Source of the DNA: Hyphomicrobium_A sp964622715
GTDB lineage: Bacteria > Pseudomonadota > Alphaproteobacteria > Rhizobiales > Hyphomicrobiaceae
Assembly: GCA_964622715.1 (NCBI GenBank)
Contig: CAZURR010000001.1
Span: forward strand, 31,018 to 95,017
DNA length: 64,000 nt
Direction of reading: 5' to 3'
Positions within the stretch are counted from its first letter, which is position 1. The number at the start of each line of letters is the position of its first letter. Position numbers and translations under genes: made by a program. Shown here piece after piece: positions 43,485 to 53,569 of the stretch. The notes under the pieces were generated by a model. It was not told the DNA's origin, did no database searches, and worked only from the letters and a program-made list of their open reading frames with translations.

Positions 43485-46307
43485 ATGTCCAACAACGAAA
43501 TGCTTATTGATGCCACGCACCCGGAAGAAACCCGGGTCGTGGTACTGCGTGGAGGCAGGGTAGAGGAGTTCGATTTCGAGTCCGCCGCGCGCAAACTACT
43601 GCGCGGCAATATCTATCTTGCCAAGGTGACGCGCGTGGAGCCATCGCTCCAGGCGGCCTTCGTCGAATACGGCGGAAATCGCCACGGCTTCTTGGCCTTC
43701 AACGAAATCCATCCCGACTACTACCAAATCCCCATGGCCGATCGCCAGGCACTCCTCGATGAGGAAGCCGCCGCGGAGGCCGAGGAGGAAGCTGCTGTCG
43801 ATGCGGAGGCGGAGGCGCGTGCGCGCCGTGGCGAAACGGAGCCTGAAGACGAGGACGGTGAAGAGCCGCTTGAGGATTCTGCCGACGACTCCTTGGGCGA
43901 TCTTGCCGACACAGGCTCCAACGGCGATGAGGATCATGAATTAGACGGCCCGGCACACGTTCTGGCCGAAGCCACCCTGCCAAAGGACGAAAGGATCGAG
44001 GCACCAGACGATGCCCCCCTTGAGGCCGGGTCGTCCGCGGCCAACGAGAATTCCCAACCGACCGAAGCCTTAAACGCCGACGAGGCTTATCCCGACAATG
44101 CGTCTGAGGTTACTGATTCTGGCGACGGTGATGACGAAACCGCGCTGCAAGACGTCAATGGCAACGGCAGCGCCGACCCGGAGCGTGTCGAACAGGTCGG
44201 CTCCGGCGAGGACGCGCTTGAGGAGCTCCCCTCGCGTCCGCGCAGGCGTCCACGCAGCTACAAAATCCAGGAAGTCATTAAGCGGCGCCAGGTGATCCTC
44301 ATCCAGGTCGTTAAGGAGGAGCGCGGCAACAAGGGAGCAGCTCTCACCACCTACCTTTCTCTCGCCGGACGCTACACGGTGCTAATGCCTAACACTGCTC
44401 GCGGTGGCGGCATCAGTCGCAAGATCACAAACCCTCAAGACCGCAAGCGCCTCAAATCGATCGCGGCTGACCTCGAAGTACCCGAGGGCATGGGGCTCAT
44501 AATTCGCACCGCCGGCGCAGCGCGCACCAAGCAGGAGATCCGTCGCGACTTCGAGTACTTATTGCGCTTGTGGGAAAGCGTCCGCGACCTGACGCTGCAG
44601 AGCCAGGCGCCGAGCCTCGTCTACGAGGAAGGCAACCTCATCAAGCGCTCAATCCGCGACCTCTATAACAAGGACGTCAGCGAGGTCATCGTCGCAGGCG
44701 CACACGCTCACCGCGAGGCCAAGGACTTCATGCGCATGCTCATGCCGAGTCATGCCAAGAACGTCGTCCTCTATCAGGAGCCGGAGCCGCTCTTTACTCA
44801 TTTTCAAATTGAGCGTCAGCTCAACGCGATGTTTAGCCCGTACGTTACGCTGCGTTCGGGCGGCTATCTCGTCATAAACCAGACCGAGGCGCTGGTCTCC
44901 ATTGACATCAACTCCGGAAAGGCGACACGCGAGTTTTCCATCGAGGAAACGGCGCTGAAGACCAACCTGGAAGCGGCCGACGAAATGGCGCGGCAATTGA
45001 AGCTGCGCGACTTGGCCGGTCTCATCGTCATCGATTTCATCGACATGGAGGAAAGGCGCCACAACCGCGCAGTCGAGCGCCGCCTCAAGGAGGCCTTGCG
45101 CTTTGATAGAGCCCGCATCCAAGTAGGCCGGATCAGTCATTTTGGCCTACTTGAGATGTCGCGACAGCGCTTGCGCACGGGCGTGCTCGAAGGATCGACG
45201 TCACAGTGCCCGCATTGCCAGGGAACTGGCATCATACGTTCCACCGAGTCTGTAGCGCTTGCCGTGTTGAGAGGCCTAGAGGACGCGATTATGGCGGGTG
45301 CGCGCACGCCCCTTGTTGCCATGGCCGTGCCGACCGTCGCGCTCTACATTCTTAACAACAAGCGCGCCTTCATCAACGATATGGAGGCACGCCACGGCTT
45401 ACCGATCACGGTCACCGGAAGCGACAAGCTTGCCGGGGCTAACTTTGTCATTGAGAAGGGCGCCACACCGGCTCCCGCCCAACGCCGCCCCGATCGCAGC
45501 ACCGTCGTAAATATGGATTGGGGATTTGAAAGCGAAGGTGATGGCGAAACTGATGGCGAGGAAAGCACCGTTGTTCGTGAGGAGCCGCGGGCTTCGGAAA
45601 CGAATGAGGATGGCACACCTCGCCGCCGGCGCCGGCGGCGGCGTGGTGGCCGTCGCGGCGACCGGCCTGAGGCCGACCTCATAAGCGGCGAGCAACCCGC
45701 CGATGACGCAGACCTGAGCGCGGCCAGCGAAGATGAAGCCCGCCAGTCCGCGAAGGCCGCTGACGGCGAAACACGCCGCGAGGATGACGAAGAGCGCACC
45801 GGCCAGCGCGGCCGCAGGCGGGGGCGCCGCGGCGGACGGCGCGTTCGCCAAGCCAAAGCCAACGCTGAGGGTTCGCAGCCCAGAGAGACTGGCGAACGGC
45901 CATTTGTGGACGCTTCTGTCTCCGAGTCTGCGTCAAGCGACCAGCTACCCGCCGGTGCTCAACCGGTCGCAGCGGAAGTCGAGCTGCCGCCCGCGCCCGT
46001 AGCGCGTGCGACCAAGACTCGCAAACCCGCCGAGCTAACACCTGAGCCTACTGCATCGGAGAGTGAAAGCAGCGCCGAGCAACCGGAGATCGTCGCGCAA
46101 GAAGCTGAGCCATTACAAGAGAGCGAGGCGAAGCCCGCGCCGCGCAGACGCACACGCCATCGTGCCAGCGCTGAGGAACCGCGCCTAGAACGTGTCGTGG
46201 TTGGTCCCGCAGGGGCGAACGATGACGCCGCGGATGACACGCAGAATGAAGAGAGCGCACCTCCAGCGCGCAAGGGCTGGTGGCAGCGCCGTCTGGGCGG
46301 TGATTAG
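43485..46307 (+). CDS. rne: ribonuclease E
   Basis: 940 aa. The start at 43485 (MSNNEMLIDATHPEETRVVV) has AAGGA upstream. The S1 domain (about 40-300) is split by an acidic insertion at about 85-255, frequent in alphaproteobacterial RNase E. The DNase I-like catalytic core includes SIDINSGKATREFSIEETAL and GLIVIDFIDM (Asp pair), and the Zn-link SQCPHCQGTGI is near 572. The last 340 residues are Arg- and acid-rich and disordered, the degradosome scaffold. A terminator follows. Confidence 0.97.
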   Translation: MSNNEMLIDATHPEETRVVVLRGGRVEEFDFESAARKLLRGNIYLAKVTRVEPSLQAAFVEYGGNRHGFLAFNEIHPDYYQIPMADRQALLDEEAAAEAEEEAAVDAEAEARARRGETEPEDEDGEEPLEDSADDSLGDLADTGSNGDEDHELDGPAHVLAEATLPKDERIEAPDDAPLEAGSSAANENSQPTEALNADEAYPDNASEVTDSGDGDDETALQDVNGNGSADPERVEQVGSGEDALEELPSRPRRRPRSYKIQEVIKRRQVILIQVVKEERGNKGAALTTYLSLAGRYTVLMPNTARGGGISRKITNPQDRKRLKSIAADLEVPEGMGLIIRTAGAARTKQEIRRDFEYLLRLWESVRDLTLQSQAPSLVYEEGNLIKRSIRDLYNKDVSEVIVAGAHAHREAKDFMRMLMPSHAKNVVLYQEPEPLFTHFQIERQLNAMFSPYVTLRSGGYLVINQTEALVSIDINSGKATREFSIEETALKTNLEAADEMARQLKLRDLAGLIVIDFIDMEERRHNRAVERRLKEALRFDRARIQVGRISHFGLLEMSRQRLRTGVLEGSTSQCPHCQGTGIIRSTESVALAVLRGLEDAIMAGARTPLVAMAVPTVALYILNNKRAFINDMEARHGLPITVTGSDKLAGANFVIEKGATPAPAQRRPDRSTVVNMDWGFESEGDGETDGEESTVVREEPRASETNEDGTPRRRRRRRRGGRRGDRPEADLISGEQPADDADLSAASEDEARQSAKAADGETRREDDEERTGQRGRRRGRRGGRRVRQAKANAEGSQPRETGERPFVDASVSESASSDQLPAGAQPVAAEVELPPAPVARATKTRKPAELTPEPTASESESSAEQPEIVAQEAEPLQESEAKPAPRRRTRHRASAEEPRLERVVVGPAGANDDAADDTQNEESAPPARKGWWQRRLGGD

Positions 46308-46331
46308 GCGCCGCACTCACGCACCAAAAGA

Positions 46332-46362
46332 AAAAGGGCCGGAGGCATAGTCCGGCCCTTTT
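46332..46362. terminator. bidirectional terminator between rne and the LTxxQ gene
   Basis: Perfect 12-bp stem AAAAGGGCCGGA / TCCGGCCCTTTT with a 7-base loop. A and T runs on each side let it serve rne on the plus strand and the convergent gene on the minus strand. Confidence 0.9.
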
Positions 46363-46397
46363 CTAATTTGTCGTGCGGCTGTGACGCGCGCAGAGGA

Positions 46398-46991
46398 TTA
46401 ATGCCAGCTTCCGCGACGATCGCCATCGTGATGCCGGCCGCCGCGGCCGCTGCACATGCGCCTGTGCGCGTGGCGGCGGTGACCCTTCATGCCACCAGCG
46501 AACCGGCGCAACACATGATTGGCAACCTCTTTCTGCTCATCGGATAGTGAGGCGTAGAACGGCTTCAATACTTCGCCGAACTCTTTGGCCCTCTCCGCAC
46601 GCTCGCTCAGCATGGTTGCGCGCTTGGACATCTTCTCGCTGCGCCTTTCGACACGCTCCGGCAACGTAAGCTTCCCATGGTCCTCCCGATCGTGCCGCTC
46701 CGCCCGTTTCGCGTGCCACTCCTCGCGCATCTTGCGATGCGCCGCATAGTCGGCGCGGATCTGCTCTTCAACCGGCGCCCAAAGTTTTTCCTGCTCTTCG
46801 TTGAGTTGCAGCGCCGTCTTGGCCATCGCGATGCGCCCATCCTCAAGTCGCGCCTTCGTCTCCGGTGACGGGCCCTTCCATTCCTTCTTAGACTCGGCCG
46901 GCTCCTGCTCGGCCTGCTGCGCCACAACGATCGTGGCCGGAATGGCCGCAACCAACAGGGTGACGGCCACCGCACGTGACAAATAATTCAT
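46398..46991 (-). CDS. LTxxQ-motif (Spy/CpxP-like) periplasmic protein
   Basis: About 197 aa. The signal peptide (ending VVA near residue 23) is followed by long helices containing LNEEQEKLWAPVEEQI and SLSDEQKEVANHV, the two LTxxQ-type motifs. The C-terminus is His/Arg/Gly-rich (RRHAHRR, GGRHHDGDRR), a possible metal-binding tail. Spy and CpxP are envelope stress chaperones; this member has not been studied. AGGAGAGA precedes the ATG at 46991. Confidence 0.85.
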   Translation of the reverse strand: MNYLSRAVAVTLLVAAIPATIVVAQQAEQEPAESKKEWKGPSPETKARLEDGRIAMAKTALQLNEEQEKLWAPVEEQIRADYAAHRKMREEWHAKRAERHDREDHGKLTLPERVERRSEKMSKRATMLSERAERAKEFGEVLKPFYASLSDEQKEVANHVLRRFAGGMKGHRRHAHRRMCSGRGGRHHDGDRRGSWH

Positions 46992-47126
46992 GAATCTCTC
47001 CTGATCTGCTCCAAGCAACGACGGTCAAAGGGTCCCGCCGCCGTTGGTTCAGGTAACGCATTACGCGCCCGCGATCCGTCGGCGCAGATGCAATTCTCGC
47101 AAAATTTGTTTGCGTTGAACGCCGCT

Positions 47127-48341
47127 TTAGGATTGCGGGGTCTGGTACGACCAACGCTGAAGGCGTTGCGCCGCCTCAATCATGTCTTCCGTGGTCCCCG
47201 CATATGAGAAGCGAATAAAGCGGTGTCCCTGCTCCGTGTCAAAGTCGATGCCGGGCGTGGTCGCCACGCCTGTCTCCTCAAGCATGGCGCGGGCGAATGC
47301 GTGACTATCGTTGGTCATCGAGCTGACGTCACAATAAAGATAGAAGGCACCGTCTGCCGGCGCGAAACTTTTGAAGCCCACCTTCGGAAGTTCCTCCAAA
47401 AGCAGCGCGCGGTTTTGGGCATAGACGCGTCGATTGGCTTCCAGCTCGTCCATGCCATCGAAGGCGCCCAGCGCCGCAGCCTGGGCTACAGCCGGCGGCG
47501 AGATGTAAAGGTTTTGCGCCAGCCGTTCCAAAACGCGCACGAGTATTTCTGGAACCACCATCCATCCGACTCGCCACCCGGTCATCGAGAAGTACTTGGA
47601 AAAGCTATTTATAACGATGACGTCGTCACTATGCGCCAGCGCGGTCTCTGCGGCGCGGGTGAATGTCAGTCCATGATAGATCTCATCAGATATGAACCAG
47701 ACGCCCTCTTTCCGGCATACGCGCACCAGCTCGGCAAGACGCCCCGTCTCCAACATTGTTCCTGTGGGGTTTGCCGGACTGGCGATGAGCAACCCCTTGA
47801 TGCCATCTCGATGAACTGCGTCGGCAACTTGGTCCGCGGTTGGCATCCATCCCGTCGCGGAACCTGTCTGAATTGTAACTGGCCTCTGCCCCAGTGTGCT
47901 GAGGATATGCCGGTAGCAGGGATAGCCTGGCGAGGGCAGTGCCACCGCTTCGCCGGAGTCAAACAGACCCAGGAACGCCAACACGAAAGCCGCCGAAGAC
48001 CCGGTCGTGATGATAACGCGCTCTGGATTGATCTGCACGCCATACCAATCTTTGTAGTGGCGCGCGATGCGTGCACGTAGCGACTCGCAGCCCAGTGCCA
48101 TCGTATAGCCCAGCGTGTCCGATTCCAGCGCGCGTGCCGCTGCCGTGCGCGCGGCTTTTGGCGCGGCCGTGCCGGGTTGGCCCACCTCCATGTGCATAAC
48201 GCTGTGCCCAGCCGCCTCGTGCGCCAGCGCAGCCCGCATCACGTCCATCACGATAAAACTTGGGATCTGGCTGCGCGCCGAGCCTCCTGCCAGCAGCGAC
48301 GCCGCCAATGCTGACCGATCGTTCGTATAGCGTTTAGCCAT
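47127..48341 (-). CDS. class I/II PLP-dependent aminotransferase
   Basis: 404 aa from the ATG at 48341. The PLP lysine lies in SFSKYFSMTGWRVGW. Other family blocks are MEVGQPGTAAPKAARTAAAR, ITTGSSAAFVLAFLGLF, PSPGYPCYR and ASPANPTGTMLE, and the Arg-binding end is RFSYAGTTEDM. The donor and acceptor amino acids cannot be told from sequence alone. It is not linked to a biosynthetic operon here. Confidence 0.88.
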   Translation of the reverse strand: MAKRYTNDRSALAASLLAGGSARSQIPSFIVMDVMRAALAHEAAGHSVMHMEVGQPGTAAPKAARTAAARALESDTLGYTMALGCESLRARIARHYKDWYGVQINPERVIITTGSSAAFVLAFLGLFDSGEAVALPSPGYPCYRHILSTLGQRPVTIQTGSATGWMPTADQVADAVHRDGIKGLLIASPANPTGTMLETGRLAELVRVCRKEGVWFISDEIYHGLTFTRAAETALAHSDDVIVINSFSKYFSMTGWRVGWMVVPEILVRVLERLAQNLYISPPAVAQAAALGAFDGMDELEANRRVYAQNRALLLEELPKVGFKSFAPADGAFYLYCDVSSMTNDSHAFARAMLEETGVATTPGIDFDTEQGHRFIRFSYAGTTEDMIEAAQRLQRWSYQTPQS

Positions 48342-48594
48342 GCTTCTACCTGCAAGCCTCCTCAATCAACGCCGCCGAGAGGGGGTTTCCCCTCCCGTGC
48401 CCCATTCTTGCCAGCCTGCGGTGCTCTCCTTGAGGGCAACACTATTGGTGCCTAAATGGCCTGCAGCGGCAATAAGTGCCGCTTATATGTCGGGGAATCG
48501 ATAGCCGCCAGCCTTGCATTGAAGAGACGGTTGCCCCTAACTCCGGGCTTATGTTTGGCGTCTCAGCCCGTGTCCTGAAACTGGTGCGTTGCAG

Positions 48595-50013
48595 ATGACG
48601 AAAAAGACAAACATTATGTCGGCCGGGATGACGGCCAGGTCGCGCACCGCAACGCGTGTAGTGCTCGCCGGTGTGGTTGCACTCACCACTGCTGTGACGG
48701 GCACGCAAGCGACTGCGCAAGGGATACCCCTAATCCGAGACTCCGAAATCGAGGAGCTCCTTAGTGACTATGCCAGCCCCATCTTTCGTGCGGCTGGGTT
48801 CGGCTCCGATCGCATTAAAGTGCGCATTGTGCAGGACGACAACTTCAACGCTTTCGTAGTTGATGGTCACAACGTCTTCATTCACACCGGCGCGCTCATG
48901 AAGGCTAAGTCGCCCAATGAAGTGATCGGTGTTCTCGCACACGAAACCGGTCACATCACCGGCGGCCACATGGCTGCCTTGCGTGCGCGTGTCGCTCAGG
49001 ACCAGACGCGCGCGCTGCTTGCACAAGTTCTCGGCATCGGACTCATGGTGGCGGGCGGCGTTGCCGGTGGCGACTCCGCAAGTGACCTTGGCGCTGCAGG
49101 CCAGGGCGTCATGTACGGCGGCAATCAGGTGATCATGCGTGGGCTCTTAGCTGAGCGCCGTTCGCAGGAGTCTGCTGCCGACCAAGCCGGTCTCCAGTTG
49201 CTCAACGCGACGAGGCAATCGGCCCAGGGCATGCTGGAGACTTTCGAGAGCTTCGCGCAGCAGGAATACATCTCCGAAGCGCACAAGACCGCCTTCGCGC
49301 GTTCCCACCCGCTCTCCACCGACCGCCTGGCACGCCTGCGAAAGCTCGTGAACAGTAGCCCGTATTTTGATGTGAAGGACCCGCCGCAGCTCCAATTGCG
49401 ACACGATCTCATGCGCGCGAAGCTGTCGGGCTATTTGGAAAACCCGCAGATCGTGTTTAATCGCTACCCTCCAACCGACAAGACTTTGCCGGCACGATAT
49501 GCGCGTGCCATCGCACGCTTCTTCCAAGGCGGCCCGGGCGGGCTCGAGGCGGCGCTGGCCGAGGTCGACCGGCTCATCGGCGAACGGCCCAACAATCCAT
49601 ATTTCTTTGAGTTGAAGGGTGATCTCCTCATGCGCTCGGGCAAAATGCGCCAAGCGATCCCCCCCTTACGTCAGGCGCTCAAGCTCAGCCCTGATGCCAG
49701 TCTGATGAAGGTTCAGCTCGCAGCGGCACTGCAAGGAGAGAATAGTAAGGCCGCTATCAACGAGTCGGTGACGTTGTTGCAGCGCTCCCTTGTTGGCGAC
49801 CCGAACGCAAGGGCCTACCGCCTGCTCGCCAACGGCTACTATAAGCAGGGCAAACGGCCGAAGGCCGATGCGATGATCGCGCAGGCATACTTTCAGGAAG
49901 GTAACTTGAAACAAGCGCAGATTTTCGCTAAGCGCGCACATTCGCAACTGCGGACGGGAACGCCAGAATGGCTAAAGAATGATGACATCATAAACTTCAA
50001 GCCGCGCACGTGA
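48595..50013 (+). CDS. M48 family metalloprotease with TPR region (BepA-like)
   Basis: About 472 aa. An N-terminal export signal is followed by the zinc site HETGH at residues 116-120 with the third ligand Glu in RRSQESAADQAG. TPR-like helices fill the C-terminal half (GDLLMRSGKMRQAIPPLRQA). E. coli BepA, of the same build, promotes outer-membrane protein folding and degrades stalled ones; a similar envelope role is inferred. It precedes the DsbA-like gene on the same strand. Confidence 0.9.
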   Translation: MTKKTNIMSAGMTARSRTATRVVLAGVVALTTAVTGTQATAQGIPLIRDSEIEELLSDYASPIFRAAGFGSDRIKVRIVQDDNFNAFVVDGHNVFIHTGALMKAKSPNEVIGVLAHETGHITGGHMAALRARVAQDQTRALLAQVLGIGLMVAGGVAGGDSASDLGAAGQGVMYGGNQVIMRGLLAERRSQESAADQAGLQLLNATRQSAQGMLETFESFAQQEYISEAHKTAFARSHPLSTDRLARLRKLVNSSPYFDVKDPPQLQLRHDLMRAKLSGYLENPQIVFNRYPPTDKTLPARYARAIARFFQGGPGGLEAALAEVDRLIGERPNNPYFFELKGDLLMRSGKMRQAIPPLRQALKLSPDASLMKVQLAAALQGENSKAAINESVTLLQRSLVGDPNARAYRLLANGYYKQGKRPKADAMIAQAYFQEGNLKQAQIFAKRAHSQLRTGTPEWLKNDDIINFKPRT

Positions 50014-50100
50014 ACGTGAACCTCAAGCCGCGTGTCTGATCGCGGAACGTACAATCATGATGCCCTTTCACAACGAAATAATCCTCAAAAGGCCCACTCA

Positions 50101-50985
50101 ATGTCCTCTTCTTCCCCACCGAATTTCCTACGCACGCTGTCTGAGCGCAAAATTATCTTGCTCGCTGCTCCAACACTTCTCGTGCTTGCGGCTCTCTTGG
50201 TAATTGGCCGCCAATCCGAGAAAGTACCAGCTCCAGCTCCGGTCGTCGCAGCGGAAGCGGCACAACCTGCAAGCCCGACCGCAGCTGCGAAATCCGGTCA
50301 ATTCGACGTCAATCAGAAGCAGGCAATCGGACAAATCATCAAAGAGTATCTCGTCAAAAACCCTGAGATCTTTGTCGAGGTGCAGGGCGCGCTAGAAGCT
50401 AAGCTCGAGAAGGAGCACGCCGAGAGACTTAAAGTCGCCATCGCAGAAAACGCCGAAAAGATTTTCCGGCAGCCCAATGCTGCCGTTGCCGGCGATCCCG
50501 ACGGCGACATCACAGTGGTGGAGTTCTTCGATTACAACTGCGGTTACTGCAAGCGCGGTTTAGGTGACGTGGTAAAGCTTGTAGAGTCGGACCCGAAGGT
50601 GCGCGTCGTTTTTAAGGATCTGCCCATCTTATCGAAGGGTTCTGAAGAAGCCGCACGCGTCGCGCTCGCCGCAAGGAAGCAGGGCAAGTACTGGGAGCTA
50701 CACCGTGCCCTGCTTGCAGCGCGAGGCCAGGCAAATGAAGCGTCGGCTTTAAAGCATGCCGAGGAGCTGGGCCTCGATATGGAGCAGCTGAAGGCGGACA
50801 TGGAGTCGGCCGAAGTGAAAGCCGAAATCGCCCAGTCGGAGATTCTTGCAAAAAAAATGGGGGTTAACGGAACACCTCACTTCCTCGTCGGTGACCGCTC
50901 CGTACCGGGGGCGCCGGAGGACCTCTATGAGCAGCTCTCCACCCACGTCAACGAGCTGCGCAAACAAGGTTGTTCTTACTGTTAA
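50101..50985 (+). CDS. DsbA-family thiol:disulfide protein
   Basis: 294 aa. One N-terminal helix (about 17-37) anchors it; a Pro/Ala-rich linker and a helical pre-domain (about 68-120) follow, then the thioredoxin fold with CGYC at 147-150 (FFDYNCGYCKRGLGDV) and the cis-Pro in NGTPHFLVG. The very last residues are GCSYC, a second CxxC that could be redox active or bind a metal. The ATG at 50101 is preferred to an upstream in-frame start. Probably faces the periplasm. Confidence 0.88.
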   Translation: MSSSSPPNFLRTLSERKIILLAAPTLLVLAALLVIGRQSEKVPAPAPVVAAEAAQPASPTAAAKSGQFDVNQKQAIGQIIKEYLVKNPEIFVEVQGALEAKLEKEHAERLKVAIAENAEKIFRQPNAAVAGDPDGDITVVEFFDYNCGYCKRGLGDVVKLVESDPKVRVVFKDLPILSKGSEEAARVALAARKQGKYWELHRALLAARGQANEASALKHAEELGLDMEQLKADMESAEVKAEIAQSEILAKKMGVNGTPHFLVGDRSVPGAPEDLYEQLSTHVNELRKQGCSYC

Positions 50986-51107
50986 TCGGCTCAGATCCGG
51001 TCGGCGGCTTGGCCTTTCGCAGGTGCGGGAAAGCTGGTACACGAGTGGTCCCATTCCGCTCCCGGAACACGCCAGCGTCCGATGTTTTTGGGCGGCAAAA
51101 GGAACCC

Positions 51108-51560
51108 ATGGCGAAGCCGATCTACGTCCTAAACGGACCCAACCTCAATTTGCTGGGAAAGCGCGAGCCCGCCATCTATGGGCACGCGTCGCTCAATGAC
51201 GTGCGCGCTCGGGCCGAAGAGCGCGCCAAGGCCGTCGGGCTTGCGATTGATTTTCGCCAGTCCAACGACGAGGGCGAGCTCGTTGACTGGGTTCAAGAAG
51301 CACGCGAAAAAGCATCCGGCATTATCGTTAATGCCGGCGCCTATTCGCACACCTCGATCGCTCTGCTCGATGCGTTGCAAGCAGCTGAACTGCCAGTCAT
51401 CGAGGTTCACCTTTCCAATATTTTTCGCCGAGAGACCTATAGGCAGCACTCCTATATTTCGCTGGCGGCAAAGGGCGTAATCTGCGGCCTGGGCCCCAAG
51501 GGCTACGAGCTGGCCCTTGAGGCTATGGCGGAGACACTCGCAGATTTAAGCCGTGGCTAG
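51108..51560 (+). CDS. aroQ: 3-dehydroquinate dehydratase, type II
   Basis: 150 aa. The type II family blocks are VLNGPNLNLLGKREPAIYG (with the catalytic Tyr), NAGAYSHTSIALLDAL, PVIEVHLSNIFRRETYRQHS and ISLAAKGVICGLGPKGYELA. It converts 3-dehydroquinate to 3-dehydroshikimate in aromatic amino acid synthesis. AAAAGGAA precedes the ATG. It is followed by accB and accC, a usual arrangement in alphaproteobacteria. Confidence 0.96.
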   Translation: MAKPIYVLNGPNLNLLGKREPAIYGHASLNDVRARAEERAKAVGLAIDFRQSNDEGELVDWVQEAREKASGIIVNAGAYSHTSIALLDALQAAELPVIEVHLSNIFRRETYRQHSYISLAAKGVICGLGPKGYELALEAMAETLADLSRG

Positions 51561-51609
51561 GAAGGGCTCACGGCCGCAGGACGAGCCGCAAAAGAAGGGA
51601 CAGCAACGC

Positions 51610-52083
51610 ATGACGGCCAAGGACAAGGGCGAGGCTTCCGGCGCCGAGCAGCGGTTGATTCGCGAACTCGCCGAGATATTGGACGACACGGGCCTCAGCG
51701 AGATCGAGATCGAGAAGAGCGGGCTTAAGATCCGCGTGGCGCGCGAGCTTACCGTCCAGCCGATGGCGGCTGTGGCGGCTGCACCTGCAGTGGCCGTGCC
51801 GCCCCCCGTAGCGGCAATGCCAGCGGCAGGCGCCGATCCGGCCAAGCACCCAGGTGCCGTCAAATCGCCCATGGTCGGCACGGCCTACCGCGGACCCGAA
51901 CCAGGAGCGGCCCCTTTCGTGGACATTGGTTCGCGCGTTTCGGAAGGCGACACGCTATTAATTATTGAAGCTATGAAGACGATGAACCAGATTCCCGCAC
52001 CAAACTCGGGCAAGGTCACAGCTATCCTCATCGAAAACGGCCAGCCAGTGGAGTTCGGCGAACCACTCGTCATCATCGAATAG
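51610..52083 (+). CDS. accB: biotin carboxyl carrier protein of acetyl-CoA carboxylase
   Basis: 157 aa. Biotinyl Lys123 in IEAMKTMN. N-terminal helix region, Ala/Pro-rich linker (about 50-78), then the biotinyl domain beginning VKSPMVGTAYR. A GTG at 51553 in frame overlaps the aroQ stop and would add 19 residues; 51610 was chosen because AAGGGACAG precedes it and the protein then starts close to orthologues. Forms the carboxylase with AccC next door. Confidence 0.95.
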   Translation: MTAKDKGEASGAEQRLIRELAEILDDTGLSEIEIEKSGLKIRVARELTVQPMAAVAAAPAVAVPPPVAAMPAAGADPAKHPGAVKSPMVGTAYRGPEPGAAPFVDIGSRVSEGDTLLIIEAMKTMNQIPAPNSGKVTAILIENGQPVEFGEPLVIIE

Positions 52084-52119
52084 AACCCGCCACCCACGTA
52101 TCAACGAAACCCGAAATTC

Positions 52120-53460
52120 ATGTTCGACAAGGTCCTGATCGCCAACCGAGGTGAGATTGCACTGCGCATTCAGCGCGCGTGCAAGGAACTCGGCATTGCG
52201 ACCGTCGCGGTACACTCCACAGCAGACGCGGATGCGATGCATGTACGCCTCGCCGACGAAAGCGTGTGCATAGGCCCGCCGTCCGCCACTGAAAGCTATC
52301 TGAATATTCCCCGCCTGCTGTCTGCCTGCGAGATCACCGGCGCCGACGCGGTGCATCCCGGTTACGGATTCCTGTCGGAGAACGCCCGCTTCGCCGAGAT
52401 CCTGGAGGACCACCAGATCACCTTTATCGGCCCGACCTCGGATCACATCCGCGTCATGGGCGACAAGATCCAGGCCAAGAAAACCGCCAAGGAACTTGGC
52501 ATCCCTGTGGTCCCTGGTTCGGACGGCGCGGTGGCGAGCGAACCCGAAGCGATGAAGATCGCTAAGGCCATGGGCTTCCCCGTATTGATCAAGGCCACTG
52601 CGGGTGGTGGCGGTCGCGGCATGAAGGTCGCCCATACGGCGGCCGACTTAGGACTTGCACTTTCGACCGCGCGCGCGGAAGCCAAGGCCGCGTTCGGCAA
52701 CGATGCCGTCTACATCGAAAAGTATCTCACCAAGCCTCGCCACATCGAAATTCAGGTGTTCGGCGACGGGCACGGCAACGCCATTCATCTGGGCGAGCGC
52801 GACTGCTCCTTGCAACGCCGCCATCAGAAGCTTTGGGAAGAAGCGCCCTCACCGGCACTCAACGCTGAGACGCGAGCAAAAATCGGCGAGACGGTTGCGG
52901 TAGCCATGCGCAAGTTAGGCTATCGCGGCGCAGGCACAGTCGAATTCCTTTATGAGGACGGCGAGTTCTACTTTATCGAGATGAACACGCGCCTTCAGGT
53001 CGAACATCCCGTAACAGAAGCCATCACCGGCATTGATCTCGTTTTGGAGCAGATCCGCGTCGCCTCCGGCGCACAGCTCGTGCACCAGCAAAAGGACATT
53101 TCCTTTTCAGGTCATGCCATCGAATGCCGCATCAACGCAGAGAATGCGCGCACCTTCCGCCCCTCGCCGGGCCAGATCACCTACTGGCATCCTCCCGGCG
53201 GGCTCGGCGTGCGCGTCGATTCCGGCGTTTACCAGGGCTATCGCATCCCCCCCTACTACGACAGCCTAATTGGTAAGCTGATCGTGCACGGTAAGACGCG
53301 CAACGAATGTCTGATGCGACTAAAGCGGGCCTTGTCAGAATTCGTGATTGACGGAATCGAGACGACGATCCCATTGTTCATCGACTTGATGCTGCAGCCC
53401 GATATTGTCAATGGACTTTATGACATTCACTGGCTCGAAAAATATATCGCGAAATCATAG
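52120..53460 (+). CDS. accC: biotin carboxylase of acetyl-CoA carboxylase
   Basis: 446 aa, normal length. ATP-grasp carboxylase with LIANRGEIALRIQRACKELG, HPGYGFLSENARFAEI, the glycine loop ATAGGGGRGMKVAH, FIEMNTRLQVEHPVTE and IECRINAE. Carboxylates biotin on AccB with ATP and bicarbonate, the first step of fatty acid synthesis. It follows accB by 36 bases. Confidence 0.98.
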   Translation: MFDKVLIANRGEIALRIQRACKELGIATVAVHSTADADAMHVRLADESVCIGPPSATESYLNIPRLLSACEITGADAVHPGYGFLSENARFAEILEDHQITFIGPTSDHIRVMGDKIQAKKTAKELGIPVVPGSDGAVASEPEAMKIAKAMGFPVLIKATAGGGGRGMKVAHTAADLGLALSTARAEAKAAFGNDAVYIEKYLTKPRHIEIQVFGDGHGNAIHLGERDCSLQRRHQKLWEEAPSPALNAETRAKIGETVAVAMRKLGYRGAGTVEFLYEDGEFYFIEMNTRLQVEHPVTEAITGIDLVLEQIRVASGAQLVHQQKDISFSGHAIECRINAENARTFRPSPGQITYWHPPGGLGVRVDSGVYQGYRIPPYYDSLIGKLIVHGKTRNECLMRLKRALSEFVIDGIETTIPLFIDLMLQPDIVNGLYDIHWLEKYIAKS

Positions 53461-53569
53461 ATTCTATAGCAAGCGAGGTGCCAGGAAACTCTGTCTTGCT
53501 TATTCTACCACCGTGCAACGGAGTGTATGCTAGCCTCGAACAGAGACAAAGGTTAGAGTCCACCGTTAC

